Positions 23,201-26,305 of a stretch of 26,305 bases of DNA are shown piece after piece. Location: positions 6,480 to 32,784 of the forward strand of contig BLXT01008305.1 in the NCBI GenBank assembly GCA_019648995.1, in the 5' to 3' direction. The first letter of the stretch is position 1. Each line of letters starts with the position of its first letter. A program made the translations under genes and the position numbers. Source of the stretch: Plakobranchus ocellatus. Taxonomy: Eukaryota; Mollusca; Gastropoda; Plakobranchidae. Under the pieces are notes generated by a model. It worked only from the letters and a program-made list of their open reading frames with translations. It was not told where the DNA came from and searched no databases.

Positions 23201-24105
23201 CTCAAATTTGTACTTTATAAATTTGTAAATTTGTAATTACACATTTTCCATACCATCTCTAGAATATCTCTCGAATAATAACAAAAAGCAGCTGTACAAA
23301 ATCAACCAACCATAGTTGTATTTTCAAAAATGATTAATCTAAAAGGTTGACTTTAAAAAAGCACTATGGCTCATTTCGGATACCATTTATAGTGAATAAT
23401 TAAAGAAGAAAGTGTAAACTAACCTAACAATAAAGAATCTAAGGAGTAAAGATTGCTAGATGATTTCTATCATGCATATAAGAATATAAATGAAGTATTT
23501 GTCAATGTATTTCAAATGTAGCAATTGCTGGATTGTAGATTTATCCAAAAAAAAAAAACGTTATATGCTACAAATAGGTCATTAGCACATCTTACTTTTC
23601 TTTCAGAATGAGATATATACTTTCACGAGTTTTACAATGTCAAGAATTAAAACCGATACAGAAAAATATATAAGTTCTCAATGCTAAAATTTAAAGATAT
23701 TAGAAAGAAAGGTTATCCACACAGGAAGCCAAGACCACAAAGCTAGATCTAAGGATCTACTAGAGATACAATGTGAACGTCACAAATATATAGAATAAAG
23801 AAATGAAGAAGACGTTCACTCACTTAGACCTAGCAACAGACAAGACAAGGCAAGAGACAAGACAAGACAGAAGACGAGAGAAAATTACAATAATAATTTA
23901 AAGACAAATAATTGTAAACTATTCACCAGCAGCAGATGACCTGACAGCAAAGTGGGATTTCTCAAAGTCCTCATCCTCCTCTCCTAAATTCCTGACTGCC
24001 TTCAGAGATTTCAAGATGGCTTCTTGCACTTGATCACAAACATCTGCTGTGGATATTTCTTTCATTGCTTTCTCACACACTTTGTCAAGTATTCCTGGAT
24101 CAGAA
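1797..24105 (-). CDS. RPH-like / PEP synthase-like dikinase gene, 22 exons, both ends outside the window
   Basis: Exons on the minus strand, 5' to 3': 23927-24105, 22437-22507, 19923-20058, 16900-17109, 16213-16310, 14872-14943, 13635-13741, 11099-11171, 10751-10843, 9963-10127, 9371-9502, 8349-8433, 7977-8065, 7393-7461, 6746-6835, 5656-5715, 4713-4813, 4352-4415, 3869-4062, 2697-2775, 2359-2410, 1797-1873. All introns are GT-AG and all phases agree, giving about 765 open residues (numbered here from the first residue seen). Residues 1-262 are a PEP/pyruvate-binding ATP-grasp domain (AVRSSA, QYMV, GVMFTADP, GLGESVVSG, DVEWA, LQCRPIT). Residues 290-725 are a mostly helical middle region. Residues 733 onward begin the phosphohistidine domain (GMPVSQGQITGPA). 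Known RPH enzymes have this domain order and transfer the beta phosphate of ATP to a substrate through the His domain. The animal substrate is unknown. The catalytic His and the N-terminus are not in the window. Several molluscan relatives are annotated as rifampicin phosphotransferase-like or PEP synthase-like. Confidence 0.9.
1874..2358 (-). other. Intron between exons 22 and 21
   Basis: AT-rich. A CACATC-rich patch near 2090 and no coding sequence recognised. Confidence 0.75.
2359..2410 (-). CDS. Exon 21: VDVSCGTPQLSDVECLAG
   Basis: Seventeen codons and one base, leading from the hinge into the swivelling domain. Joined to exon 22 it reads LAGMPVSQGQITG, the start of the PEP-utilising mobile domain, where 'l.G.pvs.G.v.G.a.v' is typical. 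Confidence 0.86.
2697..2775 (-). CDS. Exon 20: AQKRRKVLVKQTALKF
   Basis: Residues 697-722, AQKRRKVLVKQTALKFEQMN and then KSRPVP. It fits the family 'a..Rr........fp..i.G.p.p' linker that joins the middle domain to the phosphohistidine domain. Basic and proline-containing, so a hinge is likely. Confidence 0.86.
2776..3868 (-). other. Intron between exons 20 and 19
   Basis: About 1.1 kb of AT-rich sequence with T and A tracts. The open frame at 3023-3298 on the plus strand is low-complexity and has no family resemblance. Confidence 0.75.
3869..4062 (-). CDS. Exon 19: LLHKEGRLPDADLMYFLTHQE
   Basis: The second longest exon (194 bp), residues 632-695. It includes FKLTYQRLSMLLHKEGRLPD, then ADLMYFLTHQEIGTLL. 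This matches the conserved dikinase pattern 'l...G.l.d..DifyLt..El..l'. The phase 2 end uses a GTCAGT donor (the weakest donor here). The next exon supplies the base that makes K-AQKRR. Confidence 0.92.
4352..4415 (-). CDS. Exon 18: LLPKAWQAVAAREWGK
   Basis: Residues 610-631, KQILKVLLPKAWQAVAAREW then GK. It matches the family pattern 'l....r.....REd.Kd..v......R', a helix before the segment that contacts the His domain. Phase 0 at a GTATAG donor. Confidence 0.86.
4713..4813 (-). CDS. Exon 17: middle domain, lysine-rich helix
   Basis: Residues 577-609 begin LMLKTKAYEKTERVQLSIPE and end LPFYK. It ends in phase 2 (AA|gtaagt) and needs one base from exon 18. No known motif; placement rests on phase and splice borders. 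Confidence 0.8.
4814..5655 (-). other. Intron between exons 17 and 16
   Basis: AT-rich, with the CT microsatellite. Nothing else recognised. Confidence 0.75.
5466..5520 (+). repeat. CT-rich microsatellite
   Basis: CTCT and TCTC runs in the intron between exons 16 and 17. They create low-complexity open frames on both strands that are not genes. Confidence 0.9.
5656..5715 (-). CDS. Exon 16: SEMREKSWRSAPEKF
   Basis: Exactly 20 codons, SEMREKSWRSAPEKFISVLK. It completes the family pattern 'E.El...rW...P..li..l' that begins in exon 15. GTCCTCAG acceptor, GTGAGT donor, phase 0. Confidence 0.85.
5716..6745 (-). other. Intron between exons 16 and 15
   Basis: AT-rich with poly-T runs (6416-6431 and 6587-6606) and the GA microsatellite at its donor side. 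No coding sequence seen. Confidence 0.75.
6631..6726 (+). repeat. GA-rich microsatellite near the exon 15 donor
   Basis: Long AGAG/GGAG runs ending about 20 bp from exon 15. On the minus strand this is CT-rich and lies just inside the intron after the donor. Confidence 0.9.
6746..6835 (-). CDS. Exon 15: FLDRHGHRCLRE motif
   Basis: Thirty codons: ECLGFLSSHPGILKMVEDFL and then DRHGHRCLRE. The sequence matches the RPH-family element 'Fl..yGhRg..E.d', seen just before a W-containing helix. Directly downstream in gene orientation is a GA/CT-rich microsatellite, so the donor (GTATGC) sits close to simple sequence. Confidence 0.87.
6836..7392 (-). other. Intron between exons 15 and 14
   Basis: AT-rich, nothing recognised. 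Confidence 0.7.
7393..7461 (-). CDS. Exon 14: middle domain, short exon
   Basis: Twenty-three codons beginning NIACAIAQAGPKQVENFLA and ending TPDK, with clean AG and GTAAAA borders and phase 0 on both sides. It would be hard to call alone, but frame and order place it between exons 13 and 15. Confidence 0.78.
7462..7976 (-). other. Intron between exons 14 and 13
   Basis: AT-rich, nothing recognised. Confidence 0.7.
7977..8065 (-). CDS. Exon 13: middle domain, WTTQHYGDMALLLSQCSDVYS
   Basis: Residues 475-503, from WTTQHYGDMALLLSQ through SDVYSAEVPHAIE. The pattern of leucines spaced three or four apart indicates a helix. AG acceptor, GTGGGC donor, phase 0 at the end. Confidence 0.84.
8349..8433 (-). 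CDS. Exon 12: middle domain, VWVWTLINSGRSGNMA
   Basis: Residues 446-474: VWVWTLINSGRSGNMATVLM and then SIIGGDASG. It ends in phase 1 with a glycine completed by exon 13. The short hydrophobic core followed by a small-residue loop fits the substrate-binding helical region of RPH-type enzymes (inference). Confidence 0.83.
8434..9370 (-). other. Intron between exons 12 and 11
   Basis: AT-rich. A G-rich patch at 9308-9330 lies near the exon 11 donor. No mobile element recognised. Confidence 0.7.
9371..9502 (-). CDS. Exon 11: middle domain, helical
   Basis: Forty-four codons starting MWSKASSMCSYWERKI and ending LYHCLDKQLVDYET. The sequence has helix-forming repeats and no gaps. The leading ATG follows a strong acceptor (TTGCTAG) and is probably internal, because phase and position fit the preceding exon. 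Confidence 0.83.
9503..9962 (-). other. Intron between exons 11 and 10
   Basis: AT-rich, nothing recognised. Confidence 0.7.
9963..10127 (-). CDS. Exon 10: middle domain, DVGSIVNHAMM and helical stretch
   Basis: Fifty-five codons, phase 0 to 0: DVGSIVNHAMMARKDIMEIS, then LLGSFLPEMT, then a helix ending ISMMK. It resembles the RPH-family pattern 'NVgs.......k...e..llG....e'. The donor is GTAGGG. Confidence 0.85.
10128..10750 (-). other. Intron between exons 10 and 9
   Basis: AT-rich. The plus-strand open frame at 10091-10438 overlaps exon 10 antisense and has no recognisable family. Confidence 0.7.
10751..10843 (-). CDS. Exon 9: middle domain segment
   Basis: Thirty-one codons in phase 0 on both sides, including VLLYHVGARRRPNHLS and LFIALI. 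The identification rests on splice sites (AG acceptor, GTGAGT donor), matching phase, and position between two clear exons. The basic run ARRRPNHLSK is not a motif I recognise. Confidence 0.78.
11099..11171 (-). CDS. Exon 8: SEMMPGALTPLSLSTF, start of middle domain
   Basis: Residues 291-315 begin SEMMPGALTPLSLSTFSTAI. In RPH-like proteins the region after the ATP-grasp domain starts with 'N.gEv.Pg..TPL..s', and the split codon (AG|T) restores NISEMMPGALTPLS. This exon is strong evidence for an RPH-like rather than a classical PEP synthase layout. Confidence 0.88.
11528..11557 (+). repeat. G homopolymer with an internal N
   Basis: A run of about 29 G bases broken by one N at 11546, after a T-rich stretch. 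The length is unreliable. Confidence 0.9.
11650..11736 (-). repeat. Source or partner of the inverted 87-bp block (left arm)
   Basis: Reverse-complement match to 12239-12325. It starts at an A-rich tract (A9) and ends in ACAGTT. About 500 bp of unrelated AT-rich sequence separates the two arms. It is in the same intron as LINE copy 1 (between exons 7 and 8). Confidence 0.9.
12227..12237 (+). repeat. Target-site duplication, left copy
   Basis: AAGGCTGGCCT, identical over 11 bases to 13440-13450, which follows the (GAT)n tail of LINE copy 1. Confidence 0.85.
12239..12325 (+). repeat. Inverted copy of intron sequence at LINE copy 1's 5' junction (right arm)
   Basis: This 87-bp block is the reverse complement of 11650-11736, with three mismatches counted by eye (84 of 87). 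It is attached directly to the 5' end of the LINE fragment. The 11-bp target-site duplication lies just before it (12227-12237, then one extra T), so it arrived with the LINE insertion rather than before it. Confidence 0.9.
12326..13439 (+). mobile_element. 5'-truncated non-LTR retrotransposon, copy 1 (LINE, RTE-like)
   Basis: Only the 3' part of a LINE polyprotein is present. The reading frame (12328-13428) starts LEVQKDVYLCFIDYTKAFDR and carries reverse transcriptase motifs A (FIDYTKAFDRV), B (GVTQGCVLSPDLF) and C (YADDTVLIAE). The C-terminal region GYLG-like to LRRMLRIPWTAKK and ATFLGHVMRR is typical of invertebrate 'endonuclease-reverse transcriptase' proteins. A single TGA (13045-13047) interrupts the frame where copy 2 has TGG (Trp). 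The 3' tail is (GAT)n, typical of RTE-type tails; exact clade not assignable here. The 11-bp sequence AAGGCTGGCCT at 12227-12237 and 13440-13450 is a target-site duplication enclosing the element plus the 88 bp before it. Antisense to the host gene, in the intron between exons 7 and 8. Confidence 0.93.
12328..13428 (+). pseudogene. Reverse transcriptase fragment with one in-frame stop (copy 1)
   Basis: About 366 codons are open except for TGA at 13045-13047, which follows GCEA where copy 2 has W. The upstream endonuclease and the start of the RT domain are missing because of 5' truncation. Motif C YADD is intact, as is motif B QGC. Compared with copy 2, this copy keeps 13 codons (QLKQLNIDGKDLR) near motif A and an undisturbed frame near 12905-12955, so it is the better reference for the ancestral sequence. 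It cannot encode an active element. Confidence 0.9.
13440..13450 (+). repeat. Target-site duplication, right copy
   Basis: AAGGCTGGCCT, identical to 12227-12237. The first A could equally be assigned to the tail. Confidence 0.83.
13635..13741 (-). CDS. Exon 7: CRPITV and linker into the middle domain
   Basis: Residues 256-290 start CRPITVAETETESDLMHEFD and continue to YEWMTTSNI. Joined to exon 6 this completes LQCRPIT, which closes the ATP-grasp domain. The acidic linker leads to the middle domain. The exon ends in phase 2, and the intron after it contains the first LINE insertion. Confidence 0.9.
13869..13929 (+). repeat. (GT)n, T tract, G homopolymer with NNN
   Basis: GT repeats (13869-13885), then Ts, then about 30 G bases interrupted by three Ns (13917-13919). 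The composite T-then-G shape matches the tract near 11520. Confidence 0.9.
14640..14683 (+). other. G-quadruplex-capable tract
   Basis: Five G runs of four or more are separated by short loops (T, AGT, ATATAA, A). On the plus strand this satisfies the usual G3+N1-7 rule. It sits about 190 bp downstream, in gene direction, of exon 6, on the strand that templates the host gene. Confidence 0.75.
14872..14943 (-). CDS. Exon 6: DVEWAVVG metal-binding strand and LQ
   Basis: Exactly 24 codons: LEKRFGSPRDVEWAVVGSHI and then FMLQ. In this superfamily the Glu of 'D.EWa' and the Gln of 'LQ.RP' bind the Mg2+ of ATP, and both are present. A GTGAAG donor follows LQ, so the signature 'LQxRPIT' is split between exons 6 and 7. 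Confidence 0.92.
14944..16212 (-). other. Intron between exons 6 and 5
   Basis: About 1.27 kb, AT-rich, no mobile element recognised. Confidence 0.7.
16213..16310 (-). CDS. Exon 5: end of ATP-grasp, SVCLNEEMIMRLASLGIE
   Basis: Residues 199-231 run from GTGGIREEAITDS to SVCLNEEMIMRLASLGIE. They match the family stretch 'cL.deei..La.lg..ie', the helix before the metal-binding strand. The acceptor follows a T-rich tract, and the exon ends in phase 0 at GTATGA. Confidence 0.88.
16311..16899 (-). other. Intron between exons 5 and 4
   Basis: AT-rich, nothing recognised. Short plus-strand open frames here are not convincing. Confidence 0.7.
16900..17109 (-). CDS. Exon 4: ATP-grasp, GVMFTADP and GLGESVVSG
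   Basis: This is the longest exon (210 bp), residues 129-199. It carries GVMFTADPISG, then NANFGLGESVVSG, then PDTIHVNRDP. These are the textbook PEP synthase/dikinase motifs 'GVlFTadP.tG' and 'GLGE.vVsG.v.PD.y.v'. The canonical 'EA.WGLGE' is replaced by NANFGLGE. The 3' part has a proline- and acid-rich insert (DPEAPHDPSKLK) before KLGSITVGEKK. Donor GTGAGG, phase 1. Confidence 0.95.
17206..17299 (+). repeat. (AAT)n microsatellite
   Basis: About 30 AAT units with one GAT interruption, preceded by (ACT)n-like and GATGAT sequence. It produces false poly-Asn and poly-Ile open frames on the plus strand. Confidence 0.95.
18321..18680 (+). repeat. Tandem repeat with 165-bp period, about 2.2 copies
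   Basis: Matching anchors recur at equal steps: TTCTATTCTAACCTGCTT at 18375 and TTCTATTCTAATCTGCTT at 18540, and TTCTAGATCTGGGCCTAT at 18321 and TTCTAGATGTGGGCCTAC at 18651 (330 bp, twice 165). Units also share a TGATAAATCAAG element and TTTCCTAGGAAT-like sequence. Identity is moderate and the copies contain TAGATCT motifs. Confidence 0.85.
19215..19712 (-). pseudogene. Decayed LINE reverse transcriptase C-terminus, minus strand
   Basis: Reading the minus strand from about 19712 down gives KISIRIAIAKDTFQKMEPIL, then VMKLYECSVLLHGCEC, a stop where Trp is expected, then EGELEAVEMWFIRGMMRISW. Further down are RQLQYSGHD, GLEHLAI and IEGK separated by several stops. These match, in order, the C-terminal region of LINE 'endonuclease-reverse transcriptase' proteins. 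The many stops show that it is much older than the two plus-strand copies and belongs to a different subfamily. It lies sense to the host gene in the intron between exons 3 and 4. Confidence 0.82.
19923..20058 (-). CDS. Exon 3: ATP-grasp, CWASVYAHQAVEYRR to QYMVPADAAG
   Basis: Residues 84-128 contain CWASVYAHQAVEYRRQHG and then VVIQYMVPADAAG. They match the family pattern 'CWaSl...rA..YR...g...m.VvVQ.MV.a..aG', one of the clearest signatures of the PEP/pyruvate-binding domain. The exon runs from an AG acceptor to a GTAAGG donor in phase 1. It is more GC-rich than the flanking introns. Confidence 0.93.
20680..20706 (+). repeat. (CA)n followed by poly-A
   Basis: Seven CA units and then 13 A bases in the intron between exons 2 and 3. 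Confidence 0.9.
21240..21288 (+). repeat. TA-rich microsatellite, target of LINE copy 2
   Basis: TATA repeats with occasional G and C. The right half of the same simple sequence reappears at 22373-22384 after the LINE tail. Confidence 0.88.
21289..22372 (+). mobile_element. 5'-truncated non-LTR retrotransposon, copy 2 (same LINE family)
   Basis: Nearly the same segment of the same LINE as at 12326-13439, with high identity by eye. Upstream of the shared start it keeps 13 more in-frame bases (IERA before LEVQKD). It has motif A FIDYTKAFDRV and motif C YADDTVLIAE. Motif B reads GVTQSCVLSP, so the conserved Gly after Gln is Ser. The 3' tail is (GAT)4. Flanks are a TA-rich microsatellite with ACATATATAT at 21279-21288 and 22373-22382, a likely target-site duplication. 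It is antisense to the host gene in the intron between exons 2 and 3, and its 3' end is about 60 bp from exon 2. Confidence 0.92.
21304..22362 (+). pseudogene. Reverse transcriptase C-terminal fragment (copy 2), open but altered
   Basis: The frame is open for about 352 codons. Relative to copy 1 it lacks 39 bp (13 codons) just after motif A, between two ATAATA repeats. Near 21850-21890 it has a 1-base and a 2-base deletion that cancel, so about ten residues are read in another frame (KLLRQRSTFK instead of RIAQAKINFQK). The Gly to Ser change in motif B, the missing endonuclease and the missing RT start all argue against function. The open frame is therefore coincidental rather than selected. 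Confidence 0.88.
22437..22507 (-). CDS. Exon 2: ATP-grasp, AGQMETVLGV segment
   Basis: Residues 60-83 read GEDGTEASSAGQMETVLGV and continue to YRK. They correspond to the family stretch 'EDs..aSfAGqqeT.LnV.g', a glycine-rich part of the nucleotide-binding fold. Its phase 1 start completes the glycine codon left by exon 1. The donor is GTAAGG. The 3' end of a LINE insertion lies only about 60 bp downstream of this exon in gene orientation. Confidence 0.88.
22523..22990 (+). repeat. Imperfect direct duplication containing the 25-bp array
   Basis: Two diverged units can be aligned: about 22523-22696 and about 22703-22990. Shared landmarks in order are ACACAGACTCAAGAGTTTT, AAAGCT(A/G)TTGTG, TTTATA(T/G)AATGT, GAGC(A/G)AATATCATGAGACAA, and (A/G)AGCTTTTT. 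Unit 2 is longer because it holds the four-copy array and an extra segment near 22725-22765. Confidence 0.8.
22826..22925 (+). repeat. 25-bp tandem repeat, four copies
   Basis: AGAGCAAATATCATGAGACA plus AATCA is repeated at 22826, 22851, 22876 and 22901. The copies are identical except for the last base of the fourth. There are no spacers, so this is a minisatellite. Confidence 0.95.
23927..24105 (-). CDS. Exon 1 of those visible: start of ATP-grasp domain, AVRSSA motif
   Basis: This exon encodes residues 1-59 of the visible protein, with an acidic stretch (GEEDEDFEK) followed by FAVRSSAAG. The family signature AVRSSA carries the arginine that contacts ATP phosphates. The exon begins with the last base of a codon, so at least one earlier exon must exist, and it lies to the right of this window. 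It ends in phase 1 at a GTGAAT donor. The roughly 50 residues before AVRSSA match the usual linker, but the family N-terminus is missing. Confidence 0.88.
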
Positions 24106-24134
24106 CTAACACATGGAGAAAGTAAAAAAAAAAC

Positions 24135-24339
24135 TGTAGCGTCTCACTCTCACAATTGACACTTACTTAAAGCACAACCACACTGACCTTTGACAATTCC
24201 TAAGAAAACGGAAGTAGACGAAACAGACATAACAAACATCAATCATCATTCTTTTCTCTCTCTCTTTTTGAATCAAATTAAAAACCAAATTAAAGATCCA
24301 TCACTTGTCTGTCATTATTGTAATTGTAACACTGTTACA
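24135..24339 (+). repeat. Putative 5' LTR of the gypsy-type element
   Basis: The segment starts TGTAGCG and ends TGTTACA, just before the primer binding site, as an LTR should. The start is a best guess from the TG and CA termini. Without the second LTR its length (about 205 bp) cannot be confirmed. Confidence 0.55.
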
Positions 24340-24341
24340 AT

Positions 24342-24356
24342 TGGTGACCCCGACGT
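24342..24356 (+). promoter_or_regulatory. Primer binding site, tRNA-Trp type
   Basis: TGGTGACCCCGACGT is complementary to the conserved 3' end of animal tRNA-Trp (with CCA). The same primer site is known from avian retroviruses. Position directly after the putative LTR supports this role. Confidence 0.75.
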
Positions 24357-24445
24357 CTCACAACGATTTTGTGAGTTAGATCTAGCATTCAATTTCCAAA
24401 GTTCTAAGGCTAAAGTAACAAAGATACTGTAGTTCAAAGACACTC

Positions 24446-25018
24446 GTGACTAGGCTAGATCTAGATCTAAATCCAAAAGCTACTCATCGTCACACAAACC
24501 ATGGCGTAGAAAGCGTTGCATTAAAACTTCCAACCTTTTGGGTGTCAAGTCCATTGGCATGGTTCGCCCAAGCTGAAGCCCAGTTTGCCCTAAGAAACAT
24601 TTCTCAAGATGACACGAAATACTACCATGTCGTCGCAGCGTTAGACACCAACACAGCCAACAGAGCACTATCTGTTCTCACATCGCCCCCAACTACAGAC
24701 AAGTATAAGACAATCAAAACATTTTTAACAACAGCGTATGGCCTTACAGACTGCGAACGCGCAACTGCCCTCCTCAACTTGAAGGGCTTAGGAGATTCCA
24801 AGCCATCTGAGTTAATGGATAACATGCTCTCCCTGCTTGGGCAGCACCAGCCATGCTTCATATTTAAACAGATTTTTATCCAGCAGCTGCCAGAACATGT
24901 CCGCACCCCAATATCTGTATCGGATGTGTCAGACTATCATACTCTGGCCCATGAAGCTGATAAACTTTATCTTGCTGGAAATACATGCAACACAAACTGT
25001 CAATATCAAGTTTCTTGA
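24446..25018 (+). pseudogene. Gag-like frame of the gypsy-type element, stop-interrupted
   Basis: The core begins VALKLPTFWVSSPLAWFAQA and includes DDTKYYHVVAALD, ALLNLKGLGDSKPSELMD and QIFIQQLPEHVR, all typical of invertebrate Ty3/gypsy Gag. A TGA at 25016-25018 breaks it, but the same frame continues to ICWYHRKYGDKARKCLPPC (about 25055-25110), the cysteine/histidine motif of this Gag family. The true start codon is uncertain; the ATG at 24446 is the first in frame. Confidence 0.83.
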
Positions 25019-25149
25019 AGCACAGACCCAGAGCCACAAATTGACGCAATCTGCTGGTATCATCGAAAATACGGCGATAAGGCTAGAAAATGTCTTCCCC
25101 CATGTGCCAACCAAGAAGAAACCAGGGAAACCCCAGGGCGGGCCAACAG

Positions 25150-25910
25150 TAGCATCCGCTTCTGCTGGTCCGCATGATCCGCAGCTATTTTTAACAGACC
25201 GCAACACAGGGCGTCGTTTCCTGGTGGATACAGGAGCACAAGTGTCTGTCATTCCTCCAAAATGGTTTGACAAACATCACGGACAGCGTGGCCCACCCTT
25301 GCAAGCAGCAAATGGGACGTCCATATCCACATATGGATCTCGAAACGTCTCGTTACGTTTTAACGCGACCACCTACGACGCCCGTCTCATCATTGCCAAT
25401 GTGAAACGTCCACTGTTGGGTGCTGATTTTTTCCGTCGTCATAACTTGCTTGTGGATCTTAACGGCTTAAGGCTCATTGAGGCAGACACTTACTTGTCTT
25501 GTCCATGCTCTACCAGTAGAGTAGCAAAATCTGAACTCGCCCCTATCGAACGCGACAGCAACAAGTTCCGCAAGGTTCTTCAGGAATTCCCAGCCTTGCT
25601 ACAACCAACTTTCACTTCAACAGCTGTCAAGCACGGTGTAGAACATCACATCTGCACCACAGGCCCTCCAGTCCACTCCCGAGCTCGTCATCTAGCTCCT
25701 GATCGGTTGGCCACAGCAAGAAAGGAATTCATTGAGATGGAGCGAATGGGGATTATCAGAAAGTCAAACAGCCCATGGGCCTCACCACTTCACATCGTAG
25801 CAAAACCCAACGGTGGATGGCGCCCATGTGGAGATTACCGGCGGCTCAATGACCAACCACACCTGACCGCTATCCCATACCCCATATCCATGATTTTTCT
25901 GCACAGTTAG
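25150..25910 (+). pseudogene. Protease and start of reverse transcriptase of the gypsy-type element
   Basis: In a frame different from gag, it reads FLTDRNTGRRFLVDTGAQVS (aspartic protease active site DTGA). LLGADFFRRHNLLVDL follows, then GVEHHICTTGPP and WASPLHIVAKPNGGWRPCGD, the start of the RT fingers. The frame is lost near 25855 after NDQ, where one base is missing relative to the family; the stop at 25908-25910 results from that shift. Upstream sequence of the same open frame (24837-25149) overlaps gag and is unlikely to be coding. Confidence 0.85.
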
Positions 25911-26161
25911 CTGACAAAACCATTTTTTCAAAGATAGATTTAGTGCGTGGCTATAACCAGATCCCCATGCACCCTGAAGACATATCCAAAACAGCCATCA
26001 TTACTCCATTTGGCCTGTACGAATTCCTACGCATGCCTTTCGGACTAAAAAACGCTGCTCAAACATTCGAGCGTCTGATGGATACTGTGCTTCAGGGGTT
26101 GACCTGTGCTTTCGTGTATCTAGACGACATCTTAGTAGCAAGCTCATCACACGGCGACTAA
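25858..26161 (+). pseudogene. Reverse transcriptase palm of the gypsy-type element, new frame
   Basis: After the frame shift, the frame resumes with the [17 protein letters not shown] segment, then [40 protein letters not shown] and [14 protein letters not shown]. The YLDD catalytic motif is intact. The frame ends in TAA at 26159-26161. One base after this the LEQKLHL segment can be read in another frame, so the break is another small indel followed by loss of homology. Confidence 0.85.
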
Positions 26162-26305
26162 CTTAGAGCAAAAACTGCATCTTTAGTTTTTCCTTTGATC
26201 TGCTCCCTTGCCCAGGCACTAGGGGGCCTCAGCCCCCAGGAGACTATGATAACAGCAATTAGCCTATCAGCAGGTCATCACTGACCACTGGGCTGGTGAG
26301 ATCAG
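26161..26305. other. Unassigned sequence after the gypsy-type element
   Basis: Base composition is more GC-rich and no longer matches pol. It contains the short GC hairpin. It could be another repeat starting at the window edge. Confidence 0.5.
26222..26237 (+). other. Short GC hairpin
   Basis: GGGGGC and GCCCCC separated by CTCA. It lies after the end of recognisable gypsy sequence. Function unknown. Confidence 0.5.

Larger units (their letters stand above)
22508..23926 (-). other. Intron between exons 2 and 1
   Basis: Contains the duplication with the 25-bp array. From 23000 to 23926 it is AT-rich, with an AGACAAGACAAG-rich patch (23830-23880). Confidence 0.75.
24135..26160 (+). mobile_element. 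Ty3/gypsy-type LTR retrotransposon, broken, 5' part only
   Basis: The order is putative 5' LTR (24135-24339, TGTA to TACA), tRNA-Trp-type primer binding site (24342-24356), a gag-like frame (about 24446-25125), protease with DTGA (about 25220), and reverse transcriptase up to [10 protein letters not shown] (about 26145). RNase H, integrase and 3' LTR are not seen. The frame is broken by a TGA at 25016-25018, a frame change between about 25110 and 25150, and a one-base loss near 25855. After about 26160 recognisable pol sequence stops. It is antisense to the host gene and upstream of visible exon 1, inside an intron. Confidence 0.88.

Noticed and set aside
1797..24105. A classical PEP synthase or pyruvate phosphate dikinase
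   Set aside because: In those enzymes the phosphohistidine domain follows ATP-grasp directly, whereas here about 450 residues lie between. RPH-like order fits.
24190..24432. An 80-residue plus-strand protein
   Set aside because: It spans the putative LTR and primer binding site and has no recognisable family.

Overview
This is eukaryotic, intron-rich animal DNA. It has AT-rich non-coding sequence, many homopolymer and microsatellite tracts, short GT-AG-bounded exons and several retrotransposon fragments. The abundant TAGATCTA-type motifs and the old non-LTR and Ty3/gypsy-type elements suggest a mollusc, perhaps a gastropod. That placement is inference, not proof.

The main content is one host gene on the minus strand. 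I could join 22 consecutive exons (24105 down to 1797) by eye. Every junction keeps frame, and together they give about 765 residues without a stop. The protein starts inside a PEP/pyruvate-binding ATP-grasp domain of the pyruvate phosphate dikinase / PEP synthase superfamily. A helical middle region of about 450 residues follows, then the start of a phosphohistidine (PEP-utilising, swivelling) domain. The order ATP-grasp, long helical region, phosphohistidine domain is that of rifampicin phosphotransferase (RPH)-like dikinases. In true PEP synthase the His domain directly follows ATP-grasp and a TIM barrel ends the protein. The first exons lie beyond the right edge, and the exon with the catalytic His lies beyond the left edge.

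The introns hold the rest. From left to right: a G-run at the window edge; AT-rich introns with GA/CT microsatellites (1-11 kb); a 5'-truncated LINE (12326-13439, plus strand) with an unusual 5' junction, an 87-bp inverted copy of intron sequence lying about 0.5 kb upstream; a G-quadruplex-capable tract (about 14.64 kb); an (AAT)n array (17.2 kb); a 165-bp tandem repeat (18.3-18.7 kb); a decayed minus-strand LINE relic (about 19.2-19.7 kb); a second copy of the first LINE (about 21289-22372), inserted in a TA-rich microsatellite; a tandem duplication containing a four-copy 25-bp array (22.5-23.0 kb); and a broken Ty3/gypsy-type element (about 24135-26160) with a putative 5' LTR, a tRNA-Trp-type primer binding site, and gag, protease and partial reverse transcriptase.

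The two younger LINEs and the gypsy element lie antisense to the host gene and entirely in introns, so the exons appear undamaged. No RNA genes, CRISPR arrays or bacterial-type operons were seen.
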